A stretch of 64,000 nt of DNA from positions 62,001 through 126,000 of the forward strand of contig NZ_CP194331.1 in NCBI RefSeq assembly GCF_051257895.1. Direction: 5' to 3'. A program made the translations under genes and the position numbers. Shown here piece after piece: positions 39,698-48,767 of this stretch. The notes under the pieces are model-generated. The model was given only the letters and a program-made list of their open reading frames with translations. It was not told where the DNA came from and made no database searches. Position 1 is the first letter of the stretch, and each line of letters starts with the position of its first letter. The DNA comes from Gallionella straubiae. GTDB lineage: Bacteria > Pseudomonadota > Gammaproteobacteria > Burkholderiales > Gallionellaceae.

Positions 39698-41644
39698 TTA
39701 ATCCGTATCAAACGTGAAGCCCTTCTCCCGGATCAGCCGCAGGCAGGCTTCCACCGCCTGCGCATCATAGCGAGTGCCGCTGCCGGAGATGATCTCTGCC
39801 AGCGCCGCATCCATGCCACGGCCGGGGCGGTACGGGCGATGGGACGACATGGCCTCCACCGTGTCGGCTACCGCAATTATCCTTGCTTCCGGGATGATGC
39901 CGTCACCCTTCAATCCGGCCGGGTAACCCGATCCGTCCAGCCGCTCGTGGTGCTGCAGAATCATCTGCGCCACCGGCCAGGGAAATTCGATGTCCTTGAC
40001 GACTTCATAGCCTGCCTGCGGATGGGTCTGAATCAACTTCATTTCCAGCGGCGCCAGTATCGAAGGCTTGCTGAGGATTTCGGCGGGGACGCCGATTTTG
40101 CCGATGTCGTGGATCAGGCCGCCGAAGCGGATGCCGTCTGTCCGGGTTGCAGAAAGCCCCATCTCGCGGGCGATGGCCACTGCCAGCTGGCTGACGCGCT
40201 GCTGATGACCGGCCGTGTAAGGGTCGCGCACCTCGCTGATGGAGGCCGCCACGCGGATGCTGTCCTCCAGCGATTTCTTGAGTTTTTGCAGCGCTGTCCC
40301 GCGTCCCTCTTCGGCTTGCTGGCGCAACGCTTCCCGCTCGAACCCATCCAGGGCAAAAGAAATATCGGCGGACATCTCTTCCATCAAGTCCAGTTGTTCG
40401 GCATCGAAAAAATCCGGCTCATCAGAATAAATGGTCAGCGCCCCAATGACTTTTCCCTGGAAGCGCAACGGCAATCCGGCCGAGCTGTGAAAACCGCGCT
40501 GCAAGGCCGCTTCGCGCCAGGGCAACGCCCGTTCGTCGGTGACAAAATTATTGATGTAACCGACGCGGCTTTCTCGGATCGTGCTACCGGTTGGCCCGCT
40601 GCCTTCCGGCAGATCGCCGGTGCTGACGGCTATGTCCGACAGGTAGCCTTGCTCGGCGCCGTCATGGCAGACCGGCTTGACCATGTGCGTTGTCTCGTCC
40701 ACCAACCCCACCCAGGCCATGACGAATTTGCCGTGTTCGACCGCCGCCTTGCAAATATTGCGAAACAGGTCATCACGGTTCGTGCTGCGCACGATGGTTT
40801 TGTTGGTCTGGCTGAGCGTGGCGTAGAGCCGGGTCAGTTTCCGGATGCGCGCTTCCGCCTGCTTGCGCTCGGTGACATCTCGCGCGATACCGAGCAGGTA
40901 TGCATTGGTGCCGTCGTGCACAAGCGGGGTGATGGTGAACTCGCCCACCACATGGTCTCCGGTCTTTTTCAGAATGCGCAATTCGAATACCGGAAGGGCT
41001 TCTCCCCGAACGGCGCGCTGCAACAGATGCATGGCATTCGGCAAGTCGTTGGGGTGCACCAGGGGAGAAAATGACTTGCCGAGCCATTCGGCACATGCCC
41101 AGCCGGTTACCTGCTCGAAGGCCGGATTTAGCATGATCAGGGTTCCATCTGTGGAGAGCGCCAGGATCACGTCCTTGGCATTTTCGAAGACGGTGCGGAA
41201 TCTTACCTCGCTCTCGCGCAACGCCTTTTCCGCCGCCTTGCGCGCGCGGATGCCCCGCTCTTCGGAAAGGGTGCGTTTCACCGCAGGGCCGAGCCGCGCC
41301 AGCCGGTCCTTGAGGATGTAGTCCCTGGCTCCCAGCTTGAGCAGCTCGATGGCGTTTTCGTCCCCCACGGCGCCGGTCACCATCACTACCGGTATGTCGG
41401 GATGTTGTTGCTGGACGATCCTCACTGCGGAGGCGCCGTCGAAGGCGGGAAGCCTGTAATCGGCGAGGATGATGTCCGGTTTGAACTCCTCGAGCGCCTG
41501 CACGAACGCCTCGCGCGTATCCACCCGCCGGGAGACAAAGGACAGGTCCGCCTCGCGCAGCGCGTTCTCCGCGAGTTCGGCGTCGGTGGGCTGATCCTCC
41601 AGCAGCAGGATGCGCAGTTGCGCCTGGCCGGCCGGTATATCCAT
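39698..41644 (-). CDS. Receiver-PAS-GAF-HD-GYP response regulator
   Basis: 648 residues. A receiver domain with phospho-acceptor in DIILADYRLPAFDG (residues about 55-70) is followed by a PAS domain (FRTVFENAKDVILALSTDG), a GAF domain (about 300-430) and an HD-GYP domain (HDIGKIG, HHERLDGSGYP). HD-GYP domains hydrolyse cyclic di-GMP. It starts two bases from the end of the single-domain receiver gene, so the three genes 39698-45134 probably form one operon in the order kinase, receiver, HD-GYP protein. Confidence 0.9.
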   Translation of the reverse strand: MDIPAGQAQLRILLLEDQPTDAELAENALREADLSFVSRRVDTREAFVQALEEFKPDIILADYRLPAFDGASAVRIVQQQHPDIPVVMVTGAVGDENAIELLKLGARDYILKDRLARLGPAVKRTLSEERGIRARKAAEKALRESEVRFRTVFENAKDVILALSTDGTLIMLNPAFEQVTGWACAEWLGKSFSPLVHPNDLPNAMHLLQRAVRGEALPVFELRILKKTGDHVVGEFTITPLVHDGTNAYLLGIARDVTERKQAEARIRKLTRLYATLSQTNKTIVRSTNRDDLFRNICKAAVEHGKFVMAWVGLVDETTHMVKPVCHDGAEQGYLSDIAVSTGDLPEGSGPTGSTIRESRVGYINNFVTDERALPWREAALQRGFHSSAGLPLRFQGKVIGALTIYSDEPDFFDAEQLDLMEEMSADISFALDGFEREALRQQAEEGRGTALQKLKKSLEDSIRVAASISEVRDPYTAGHQQRVSQLAVAIAREMGLSATRTDGIRFGGLIHDIGKIGVPAEILSKPSILAPLEMKLIQTHPQAGYEVVKDIEFPWPVAQMILQHHERLDGSGYPAGLKGDGIIPEARIIAVADTVEAMSSHRPYRPGRGMDAALAEIISGSGTRYDAQAVEACLRLIREKGFTFDTD

Positions 41645-41646
41645 GG

Positions 41647-42105
41647 CTATTTGACCGGATGGACGGGAGGCTGGTTGATTAGCAGCCAGTAGAGTCCCAG
41701 TTCCGACACCACCCTGGTGAATTCATCGAAGTCCACCGGTTTGCCGATGTAGCTGTTGACGCCGAGATCGTAGCTGGCCACTACATCACGGTCTTCCTTG
41801 GAGGAGGTCAGCACCACCACCGGAATCCGCCTGGTGCGCTCGTCCGCCTTGATATGGCGTAGCACTTCCAGCCCATCCACCTTGGGCAGCCTGAGGTCGA
41901 GCAGCACCACCCTCGGGCAGTCCTCGACCTTGCGGCATGTATAAGCGCCGGTGGCAAACAGGAAATCCAGCGCCTCGGCGCCGTCCTTCACCCACACCAG
42001 CTTGTTGGCGAGGTTGCGTTCCTTCAGCGCCACCATAGCCAGTTCGGCGTCGGTGGGGTTGTCCTCAACCAGCAGGATTTCAACGCCATCGGTTATTCCG
42101 TTCAT
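41647..42105 (-). CDS. Single-domain response regulator (Rcp1-like)
   Basis: 152 residues from the ATG at 42105, with a strong GGGAGGTG ribosome site upstream. The receiver core has EILLVEDNPTDAELAMVALKE, VVLLDLRLPKVDGLEVL and VVVLTSSKEDRDV, with a phospho-acceptor aspartate in LLDLRLP. There is no output domain. Small regulators of this form act as phosphotransfer or kinase-feedback partners. It overlaps the kinase gene by four bases (ATGA). Confidence 0.9.
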   Translation of the reverse strand: MNGITDGVEILLVEDNPTDAELAMVALKERNLANKLVWVKDGAEALDFLFATGAYTCRKVEDCPRVVLLDLRLPKVDGLEVLRHIKADERTRRIPVVVLTSSKEDRDVVASYDLGVNSYIGKPVDFDEFTRVVSELGLYWLLINQPPVHPVK

Positions 42106-45100
42106 GATTGCACCTCCCTTGAAATTGGCAATGCGAAATGAAACGCTGCGCCTTCGCCGGTCTTGCCCTCCGCCCAGACGCGGCCGCCGTGGCGAGTGAC
42201 GATGCGCTTGACGATGGCCAGGCCGATCCCCGTCCCCTCGAATTCCTCGATGCCGTGCAAACGCTGGAACACGCCGAACAGCTTGTGCACGTACTGCTGG
42301 TCGAAGCCGACGCCGTTGTCCCTGATGCTGTAGACGCACTCCGCCCCTTCGATTTTTCCTTCGATCCCGATTCGCGCCACCGGCTTCGGACGCGTGAATT
42401 TGACGGCGTTGGCGAGCAGGTTGACCCATATCTGGCGCAGCATCGCGGGATCGCCCTGCGCCTTCGGCAGGGGCTTGATGTCCAGGCGCACCTCTCGTCC
42501 TGCCACCGACGGCTCAAGTTCCTGCCATACGTCGCGCACCAGCGCCTCCATGTCGGCTTCCGATGCCTTGATTTCCAGCCGCCCGGCGCGGGAAAACGCG
42601 AGGATGTCGTCGATCAACTGCCCCATTCTTTTGGTGTTGTCGCGCACCACGTTCAGCAGCCGCCTGCCTTCGTCGTCGAGCTTCTCTTCATACTGTTTCA
42701 GCACCAGGCGCGAGAAGCCGTCAATCGCGCGCAACGGTACGCGCAGGTCGTGCGACACCGAATAGGCGAAACTTTCCAGCTCCTGGTTGGCTGCCTCCAA
42801 TTGGGCGGTGCGCTCCGCAACACGCTGTTCGAGTTCTGCGTTGAGCCGGCGAATCTCTTCTTCAGCCTTCTTGCGCTCGGTGATGTCGCGCGCCGCGGCG
42901 AACACGCCCAGGATGTTTCCGGCCTCATCACGGTAGACGGTGGCGTTGTACAGCACGTCTATCCGATGCCCTGCCGGGTGGCGGAGGGTGAGCGGGTAAT
43001 CGCGCACGAAGCCCTGGTTGAAGACCTGCCGGTAGCCGGCTTGCGCCTTTTCCGGCTCGGTGAAATAGTCGGCGAAATCGGTGCCGATAAGCTCGCCCCG
43101 GGAGAGGCCGGTGGCCTCCTCGGTGGCCTTGTTGACGTCGGTGATCTTACCCTCCATGCTGATGGTGACCAGCGGGTCGAGGCTGGCCTCGAGCAGGCTG
43201 CGCGCATAGAGCGAGGTAGTGCGCACCTGTTCTTCCGCGCGCTTGCGCTCCGTAATATGCCCGACACGCTCCGCGATGGCGTTGAGCATTTGCCTTTCTT
43301 CCTTGAGGAAGGGCCCCTCGTCCTCCTGCGGTTTGGGTTCCAGGTAGCCAACCTCTATTTTCCCGATGACTGCTCCCTGAACCTTGACCGGCGCAGCTTG
43401 CATCCATTCCGACACCTTGAAATTGCCGGTGCGGAATTCGCTTTCGCCCATCACGATCCTGGCGCAGGTGATTTCCGGATACTGCCAGCTTTCCGGCAGG
43501 ACATTCGCCAGTTCCTGGTAGAGGCTCTCCAGCGCAAAATCCCTCCGCTCCGCCAGATCGGAAAGGTGGAAAAATGCCTGCAATTCCTTCATCCGTTCCC
43601 TGATCTGCCACTCGGCCTGCTTGCGCCCGGTGATGTCCTTGTTCAGGATCATCCAGACTTCGCCGTGATTGGGGTGGGTGAACACGGAAGCCGAAACGGC
43701 GCACCAGAAACGCCTGCCGTCCCGGGCGATGTTTTCGGTCTCGCCTTCCCACACTCCTTTTTGGGACAGCTCCGTGCCGATGGAGGCGGCGACTTCTTCC
43801 GGCGGCTTGCCCGAGGGGGCGAGCAGTTCCGAAAAGCGCTTGCCATTCATTTCGTTCGCAACGTAGCCGAACATCCGCTCGGCGCCCGGATTGGCATAGA
43901 TGATGGCGCCATCCGTTGCGTGAGCCAGCAGCACCGCCTCCGTAATCTGCGCCACCATCCGGGACTGGAGGTAGATGTCCTCAAGGCCGGACTGCTTGCC
44001 GATCCGCAAATGCCGGTAGCGCTCAGGCAGCACCGGAGGAATCGCGCCGAAGCGTTCGACGATGGCGAAGGAGCCGTCCGCCTCGCAGCGTGAGAGAAAG
44101 GTGTTCACCCGCGCGTGATGCGTGACCGGATCCATGTGCACCTCGCCTTGCGGGCCGGATACACCTATCGTTTCCAGGGCCTCGATCAGCGCCTCCGCAT
44201 CGAGGCTGCCCGCCTGGTTGGCGGCCTTGGCGAACGCCTTGACGCAGAGATAGGCGCCTTCGCCGAAATTGGTCAGGATGCCGTTGCCCTGCGGCCAGAT
44301 GCCGTCCACGCCGGGCTGCTTGGCAAGCCGCGCCAGGTATTCCCTGTTTTCCGGCGTGTCCAGCGTCATGAAGTAGGTGTTGCTGGAATAGAAGCCCTCG
44401 CGCACCTCGGGCGGCAGCCGGCTGGCCATGGCTTCGTCATAGTGCCCCATCACCACCACCATGCGGCTTTTCAAACCTCTTTTGGTAAAGCGGGTGAGCA
44501 GGCGCACCTGATCGGCGCCGGCGAAGTAGGGGACGAACACATCGGCGCCCGATTCCGCCACTTGATCGAGCAGGCGCTCGATGTCGCCGTCGCTCGCGCC
44601 GATGGGAAAATACTCCTCGCCGATGACCTGGCCGCCGGCCTGCTCCAGGGCGCGCTTGGCGGCGTCGATGGAGCCGCGCGGCCATTCGTAATTGTTGCCG
44701 GCGAAGAACATGCGCGGGCCGTAGCGCTCGCGCATGTAGGGGATCATGCGGTCGATCTGCTGGTTCGGCAGGGCGGCGAAATGGAAAAAATAGTGGCTGA
44801 GGATGCTCCCCTCGTAGAAGGAGAAGTTGAGGTAGGGAATCCGGCGCGGCTCGGCCACCTGGTAGGCGACGGCGATGCGCGAATTGGAGAGGAGGTTGCC
44901 GATGATGGCGGCGCAGCGATGGCGGTCGGCCAGTCTGGCGGCTGCCTCGACTGCGCTTTCCGGCAGGCTGCCGTCGTCCTCGATCACGAGTTCCAGCGGC
45001 CTGCCCAGGATGCCACCGTTTTCGTTGATCTCGTCGCAGGCGATCTGCCCGGCGCGGCTGATTTCCGCGCCGTACATTCCCACTACTCCGGTGAGGGGAG

Positions 45101-45134
45101 GCATCAATCCAAGTCTTACGGTGTTATCACGCAT
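42102..45134 (-). CDS. Histidine kinase with ABC-type ligand-binding and PAS domains
   Basis: 1010 residues. Residues 1 to about 370 are a periplasmic-binding-protein fold of the amide/urea type (VRLGLMPPLTGVVGMYGAEI, IIGNLLSNSRIAVAYQVAEP, GIWPQGNGILTNFGEGAY). A PAS domain, a GAF-like region and a second PAS follow, then HisKA (SYSVSHDLRVPLRAIDG pattern, His in SVSHDLR) and HATPase (NNGVGFD-like, EGTGIGLAIVKRIV). No signal peptide or membrane segment precedes the binding domain, so the sensor appears cytoplasmic. It probably signals to the adjacent receiver protein. Confidence 0.88.
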   Translation of the reverse strand: MRDNTVRLGLMPPLTGVVGMYGAEISRAGQIACDEINENGGILGRPLELVIEDDGSLPESAVEAAARLADRHRCAAIIGNLLSNSRIAVAYQVAEPRRIPYLNFSFYEGSILSHYFFHFAALPNQQIDRMIPYMRERYGPRMFFAGNNYEWPRGSIDAAKRALEQAGGQVIGEEYFPIGASDGDIERLLDQVAESGADVFVPYFAGADQVRLLTRFTKRGLKSRMVVVMGHYDEAMASRLPPEVREGFYSSNTYFMTLDTPENREYLARLAKQPGVDGIWPQGNGILTNFGEGAYLCVKAFAKAANQAGSLDAEALIEALETIGVSGPQGEVHMDPVTHHARVNTFLSRCEADGSFAIVERFGAIPPVLPERYRHLRIGKQSGLEDIYLQSRMVAQITEAVLLAHATDGAIIYANPGAERMFGYVANEMNGKRFSELLAPSGKPPEEVAASIGTELSQKGVWEGETENIARDGRRFWCAVSASVFTHPNHGEVWMILNKDITGRKQAEWQIRERMKELQAFFHLSDLAERRDFALESLYQELANVLPESWQYPEITCARIVMGESEFRTGNFKVSEWMQAAPVKVQGAVIGKIEVGYLEPKPQEDEGPFLKEERQMLNAIAERVGHITERKRAEEQVRTTSLYARSLLEASLDPLVTISMEGKITDVNKATEEATGLSRGELIGTDFADYFTEPEKAQAGYRQVFNQGFVRDYPLTLRHPAGHRIDVLYNATVYRDEAGNILGVFAAARDITERKKAEEEIRRLNAELEQRVAERTAQLEAANQELESFAYSVSHDLRVPLRAIDGFSRLVLKQYEEKLDDEGRRLLNVVRDNTKRMGQLIDDILAFSRAGRLEIKASEADMEALVRDVWQELEPSVAGREVRLDIKPLPKAQGDPAMLRQIWVNLLANAVKFTRPKPVARIGIEGKIEGAECVYSIRDNGVGFDQQYVHKLFGVFQRLHGIEEFEGTGIGLAIVKRIVTRHGGRVWAEGKTGEGAAFHFALPISREVQS

Positions 45135-45266
45135 AAACCCTTCCCCTATTCGTACGAATTGAGACAGAGGATCCGACTCGTGAGAGCGGTCAAGACTGGT
45201 GCATTGGTGCTGGGTTACTTGAAGGCGAAGCGGTTTGCCAATTGCGCCGCCAGACCTTCGAGCCGA

Positions 45267-45302
45267 CGCATTGTGAACCAGGGTGCGCAGCGTGTCCAGC
45301 CA
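45267..45302. repeat. Imperfect direct repeat, copy 2
   Basis: CGCATTGTGAACCAGGG followed by TGCGCAGCGTGTCCAGCCA, partner of the copy at 39635-39669. Together they flank the three signalling genes (about 5.6 kb). The stretch 45135-45314 has no gene otherwise. Confidence 0.5.
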
Positions 45303-45314
45303 CGCTGGAAGGCG

Positions 45315-45758
45315 CTAGCCGCGCACGCAGTCCGCCCAGTTGTTGGGGGTTTCGTAGAGGCGCACGCGCTCCAGCTGCAGCTTGTTGCCGTAAATATCCC
45401 GGTACGCGGGGTTGAGGATGTCGAACGCAATTTGCGCGAGATTTTCGGCGGTCGGGACAGCGTCGAGGATGACCGTCTTGTGCCCCGGCAGGCTCGCGAG
45501 GAAGTCGCACACCGCCTTGTCGCCGCGATACACGAGGAAGGCATGATCCCATGCGTCGCCCAGCTTTTCGCCGGCGATGCGCTTAACGTCCGAGAAGTCC
45601 ATCACCATGCCCTGCTCGGGCAGGCCTTCGGTCGCGATGACGTCGCCGGACAGGGTGATCTCGATGGCGTAGCGGTGGCCGTGCAGGTGCCTGCACTGGC
45701 TGGCATGGTTGGGGATGCGATGTCCGGCATCGAATTCGAGACGGCGGGTAATTTGCAT
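45315..45758 (-). CDS. queD: 6-carboxytetrahydropterin synthase QueD
   Basis: 147 residues. Zinc and active-site features are FDAGHRIP, CRHLHGHRYAIEI (HGH), MVMDFSDVKRIAGEKL, DHAFLVY and the VPTAENLAQ glutamate region. It makes 6-carboxy-tetrahydropterin from dihydroneopterin triphosphate on the way to queuosine tRNA modification. No other que gene is adjacent. It is 39 bases downstream of the start side of the transglutaminase gene on the same strand. Confidence 0.93.
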   Translation of the reverse strand: MQITRRLEFDAGHRIPNHASQCRHLHGHRYAIEITLSGDVIATEGLPEQGMVMDFSDVKRIAGEKLGDAWDHAFLVYRGDKAVCDFLASLPGHKTVILDAVPTAENLAQIAFDILNPAYRDIYGNKLQLERVRLYETPNNWADCVRG

Positions 45759-45797
45759 GATGGCTGTAATCGGTTAACTGGCGCGGATTATACAGAT

Positions 45798-47732
45798 TCA
45801 GGTTTTGAAGGTCGCGGTATGTCGCAGAAATTCCCGCAACGCCTGCTTGTCCCGGCGGGCGCCGTAGCGCAGCGCGCTGTAGCGCGCTGCGAGGTCGCGG
45901 ATTGACGCGGCGAGGTCGGGACGCGCGGCGGCGACACGCTCGGCGTAGTCCTGCGCCCCCTCGTGCGCGGCGCGCGGCAGGCCGGCCTTCGCCAGTTTGC
46001 GGCACAGTCTGAGCCATGCGGCCTGCACCTTGTCCGGCTGGCGCTTGAACAGGTGGCGCAGCATGAGCAGGGCGAACAGCACGACGATGAGGCCGACGCC
46101 CGCCATCATGTTCAGCGCCATTTTCTGCCAGGTGATGGATTCCATTCCGAGCCGGGTCAGGAAGGCGAACTGGAGTTCGCTGTTGTAGCCCAGCACCCAC
46201 TGGTTCCAGCGGTTGGCCAGCGCATCCCAGTTCAGGCGCAGGTCGCGCAGCCATTGCGGCGGATTGCGCGCCATGAACGGCAGGGCGGCGTTGTTCGCCA
46301 CCGCGGCGGACAGACCGCGCTCGACGCGTGCCGGGGCGATGGCCGCGGTCGGATCGATGCGCACCCAGCCCCGGCCGGACAGCCACACTTCCGCCCAGGC
46401 ATGCGCATCGGACTGGCGCACGATGTAGTAGTTGCCCACCGCGTTATATTCGCCGCCTAGGTAGCCGGTCACGACGCGCGCCGGGATGTGTGCGGCGCGC
46501 ATCAGGAACACGAAGCTGGAGGCATAGTGCTCGCAGAATCCCTGCCGGGTCGTAAACAGGAAATCGTCCACGCTGTGCAACCCGAGCGGCGGCGGCTCCA
46601 GCGTGTACTGGAATCCTTCGCGGTTGAAATAGGCGAGGGCGGCGCGTACTACGGCGCTGTCGTTTGCGCCGTCGGCGCGCCAGTTTGCGGCAAGCTGTAG
46701 CGCGCGCGGGTTGAAGGGGGGCGGCAGTTGCAGCGCGCGTTGGATTTGCCGCTCGGCCTCATGCAGGTTTGCATGGTAGGAAAGGTTGGAGCGCACCTCA
46801 TAGCGCAGCCGCGCCTTCACCGGCTCCTGTTGCACGAGCCTGAAATCATGGGTGAGTCTGGCGGAAACGGAGATGCGTTCCGGCATGTCGAGCGCGAACA
46901 GCCAGGTCTTGTTGTGCGGCTCCAGCGTCACGCTGTAGTCGATGGGCTGGCCGGTTTCGGTGAATTGCGGGGCGATGCCGGACGCAGTCCGGCCGGGTGT
47001 CCAGGTACGCCCGTCGAATTCCCACAGCACCGGCCCGCGCCAGTACATCTGCTCGCGGCGCGGCGGCTTGCCCGCATAGTTGACGCGGAATGCAACCTCA
47101 TCCGACAGGGTCAGACGGCTTATGCTGCCCGGCGCCATCCTGTCGTCAAGGCCGCTGCTGGCGAAGGCGTCCTGCGGCAGCCCCCACAGCGGGCCCTGCA
47201 CGCGCGGGAACAGGATGAACAGCACCAGCGTCAGCGGAATGGCCTGCAGCAGCAGGGTCGTTGCGATGCGCAGCCTCGGCCTGAGCGCGATGTTCTCGCC
47301 ATACAGATGCACCCAGGTCGCGACGATGGCCAGCAGGGTGGCGAGCATGTACAGCGCGGTGGGGATGCTCTGCGAGTAGAAGAAGTTGGTGATGACGATG
47401 AAGCAGGCGAGATACACCAGCACCGTCGCATCGCGCGGGCTGCGCAGCTCCATGAATTTCAGCGCGGTGAGCAGGATCAGCAGCGTGACGCCGACCTCGC
47501 GTCCGAACAGCGTGTGGAACTCGATGAGGATGCCACCTACGCTGGCGAGGGTGATGGACAGCAGCAGCCAGCGCTTCGGCAGCGGGTTGCCGCTCCAGGC
47601 GAGATAGGCGCGCCAGGACAGCAGGGCGGCGCACAGGGCGCTGATCCAGAGCGGCAGGTGCACGGCATGCGGTGCGATGACCATGAGGATGGACAGCAGC
47701 AGCCCGTAGATGAGAGGTTTGCTCATGTTCAT
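45798..47732 (-). CDS. TgpA-like transglutaminase with N-terminal membrane domain
   Basis: 644 residues. About six N-terminal membrane segments (DUF3488) are followed by a transglutaminase domain with catalytic Cys in RQGFCEHYASSFVFLMR, His in SDAHAWAEVW and Asp in RIDPTAA. A further membrane segment and a DUF4129-like C-terminal part follow. The Pseudomonas relative TgpA is essential and acts in the periplasm; the substrate is not settled. It overlaps the DUF58 gene by four bases and belongs to the MoxR-DUF58-TgpA operon. Confidence 0.92.
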   Translation of the reverse strand: MNMSKPLIYGLLLSILMVIAPHAVHLPLWISALCAALLSWRAYLAWSGNPLPKRWLLLSITLASVGGILIEFHTLFGREVGVTLLILLTALKFMELRSPRDATVLVYLACFIVITNFFYSQSIPTALYMLATLLAIVATWVHLYGENIALRPRLRIATTLLLQAIPLTLVLFILFPRVQGPLWGLPQDAFASSGLDDRMAPGSISRLTLSDEVAFRVNYAGKPPRREQMYWRGPVLWEFDGRTWTPGRTASGIAPQFTETGQPIDYSVTLEPHNKTWLFALDMPERISVSARLTHDFRLVQQEPVKARLRYEVRSNLSYHANLHEAERQIQRALQLPPPFNPRALQLAANWRADGANDSAVVRAALAYFNREGFQYTLEPPPLGLHSVDDFLFTTRQGFCEHYASSFVFLMRAAHIPARVVTGYLGGEYNAVGNYYIVRQSDAHAWAEVWLSGRGWVRIDPTAAIAPARVERGLSAAVANNAALPFMARNPPQWLRDLRLNWDALANRWNQWVLGYNSELQFAFLTRLGMESITWQKMALNMMAGVGLIVVLFALLMLRHLFKRQPDKVQAAWLRLCRKLAKAGLPRAAHEGAQDYAERVAAARPDLAASIRDLAARYSALRYGARRDKQALREFLRHTATFKT

Positions 47733-48763
47733 GGTTTGACAAGCTCACCGCGAACGTTTTTTTGTCTGCGCCAACTTTTCAACCCGTTCGTCCTGAGCTC
47801 GTCGAAGGATGGATTGGGCAGGTTAAACAGAGCGATCCGGCGCAGGCACTCGTCGCGATGTGCCGCGCCGTTGCCTGCGGGCAACTCGCCGTCCGGCAGG
47901 CGCAAGCCGTAACGCAGTCCCAGCGCTTCGGCATCCAGCACCCAGCGCGTCATGCGTGCCAGTTTTTCTTCTTCGTTGCGGTCGGGCGCGCCGGCCATAT
48001 CCAGCCATAATTCTTCGCCTATCTGCTCGGAGAACTGTTTCACCTGCAAGCCTTGCCCGCGCGCAAACGCCTTCCATGCGATGCGCGGCAGGGCATCGCC
48101 TGCCGCGTACTTGCGCAGGCCGGCGAAGTCGTCGTCGCCCGCGATGTTGCGCTTGCCTGTGCCGTCGGGCGCATTGCCCGGCGGCAGCGGAACGTCCGTC
48201 ATGGGGCTGGGGTAAACCAGGCAGCGCGCATCGAAATGCAGGTAGGACCACGCATGGAACAGACCGAGCGGGAATTCGGTGTACAGGGTCAGTTTGCCCA
48301 GCGCCAGCCAGCCGCGTTGCGTGGCGGGCACGGGAAAAACAACCTTGCTGTCCTGCTGCGCGGGCACATCGAAGTTGACCGTATTGCCATGCACGTCGCG
48401 CAGGCAGAGCTGGTAGCGCGGCAGCTTGCCGCGATTGTGGAAGTGCAGCGTGAATTGCGCGGTGTCCCCCTTGAATACGGCATCGGCATGCCCGGCGCGG
48501 ATTTCCAGGTGAGCGAGGTTGCGGAAGGCGTGCAGCATGGACATCACCGCCATCGTCGCCAGCAGGAAGGTCAGCACGTAACCCAGACTCAGGTTGTAGT
48601 TGATGTCGCCGAGCAGCATCAGCACCAGTACAAAGGCTAGTGCCAGTCCTTGCCGGGTGGGAATGATGTAGATGCTGCGCTGGGTGAGCGTGACCGCACC
48701 GTGGTCGTAGCGCTGGCGGCGCAGCGCCCAGGCGGTGAAATATTGTTTGAGTGCGGTGAGCAC
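47729..48763 (-). CDS. DUF58 protein
   Basis: 344 residues. Two N-terminal membrane segments and the DUF58 conserved part (VYPSPMTDVPLPPGN, GDDDFAGLRKYAAGDALPRIAWKAFARG) are visible. DUF58 proteins are regular partners of MoxR ATPases and transglutaminases. The C-terminal tail (PSFDELRTNGLKSWRRQ) is encoded by a TTCGACAGGCTCA-family repeat at 47733-47809, so the natural end has been replaced by repeat DNA. Confidence 0.9.
   Translation of the reverse strand: MLTALKQYFTAWALRRQRYDHGAVTLTQRSIYIIPTRQGLALAFVLVLMLLGDINYNLSLGYVLTFLLATMAVMSMLHAFRNLAHLEIRAGHADAVFKGDTAQFTLHFHNRGKLPRYQLCLRDVHGNTVNFDVPAQQDSKVVFPVPATQRGWLALGKLTLYTEFPLGLFHAWSYLHFDARCLVYPSPMTDVPLPPGNAPDGTGKRNIAGDDDFAGLRKYAAGDALPRIAWKAFARGQGLQVKQFSEQIGEELWLDMAGAPDRNEEEKLARMTRWVLDAEALGLRYGLRLPDGELPAGNGAAHRDECLRRIALFNLPNPSFDELRTNGLKSWRRQKNVRGELVKP
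47733..47809. repeat. TTCGACAGGCTCA-type inverted repeat at the DUF58/tgpA junction
   Basis: Arms at 47733-47756 (GGTTTGACAAGCTCACCGCG) and 47784-47809 (CCGTTCGTCCTGAGCTCGTC) form an imperfect inverted repeat of the same family as 16020-16097. It is translated into the DUF58 C terminus and abuts the start codon of the transglutaminase gene. Confidence 0.75.
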
Positions 48764-48767
48764 GGGA

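Noticed and set aside
42138..44093. Open frame of 651 codons opposite the large histidine kinase
   Set aside because: The other strand carries HisKA, HATPase and PAS motifs; this frame is a codon-bias shadow.
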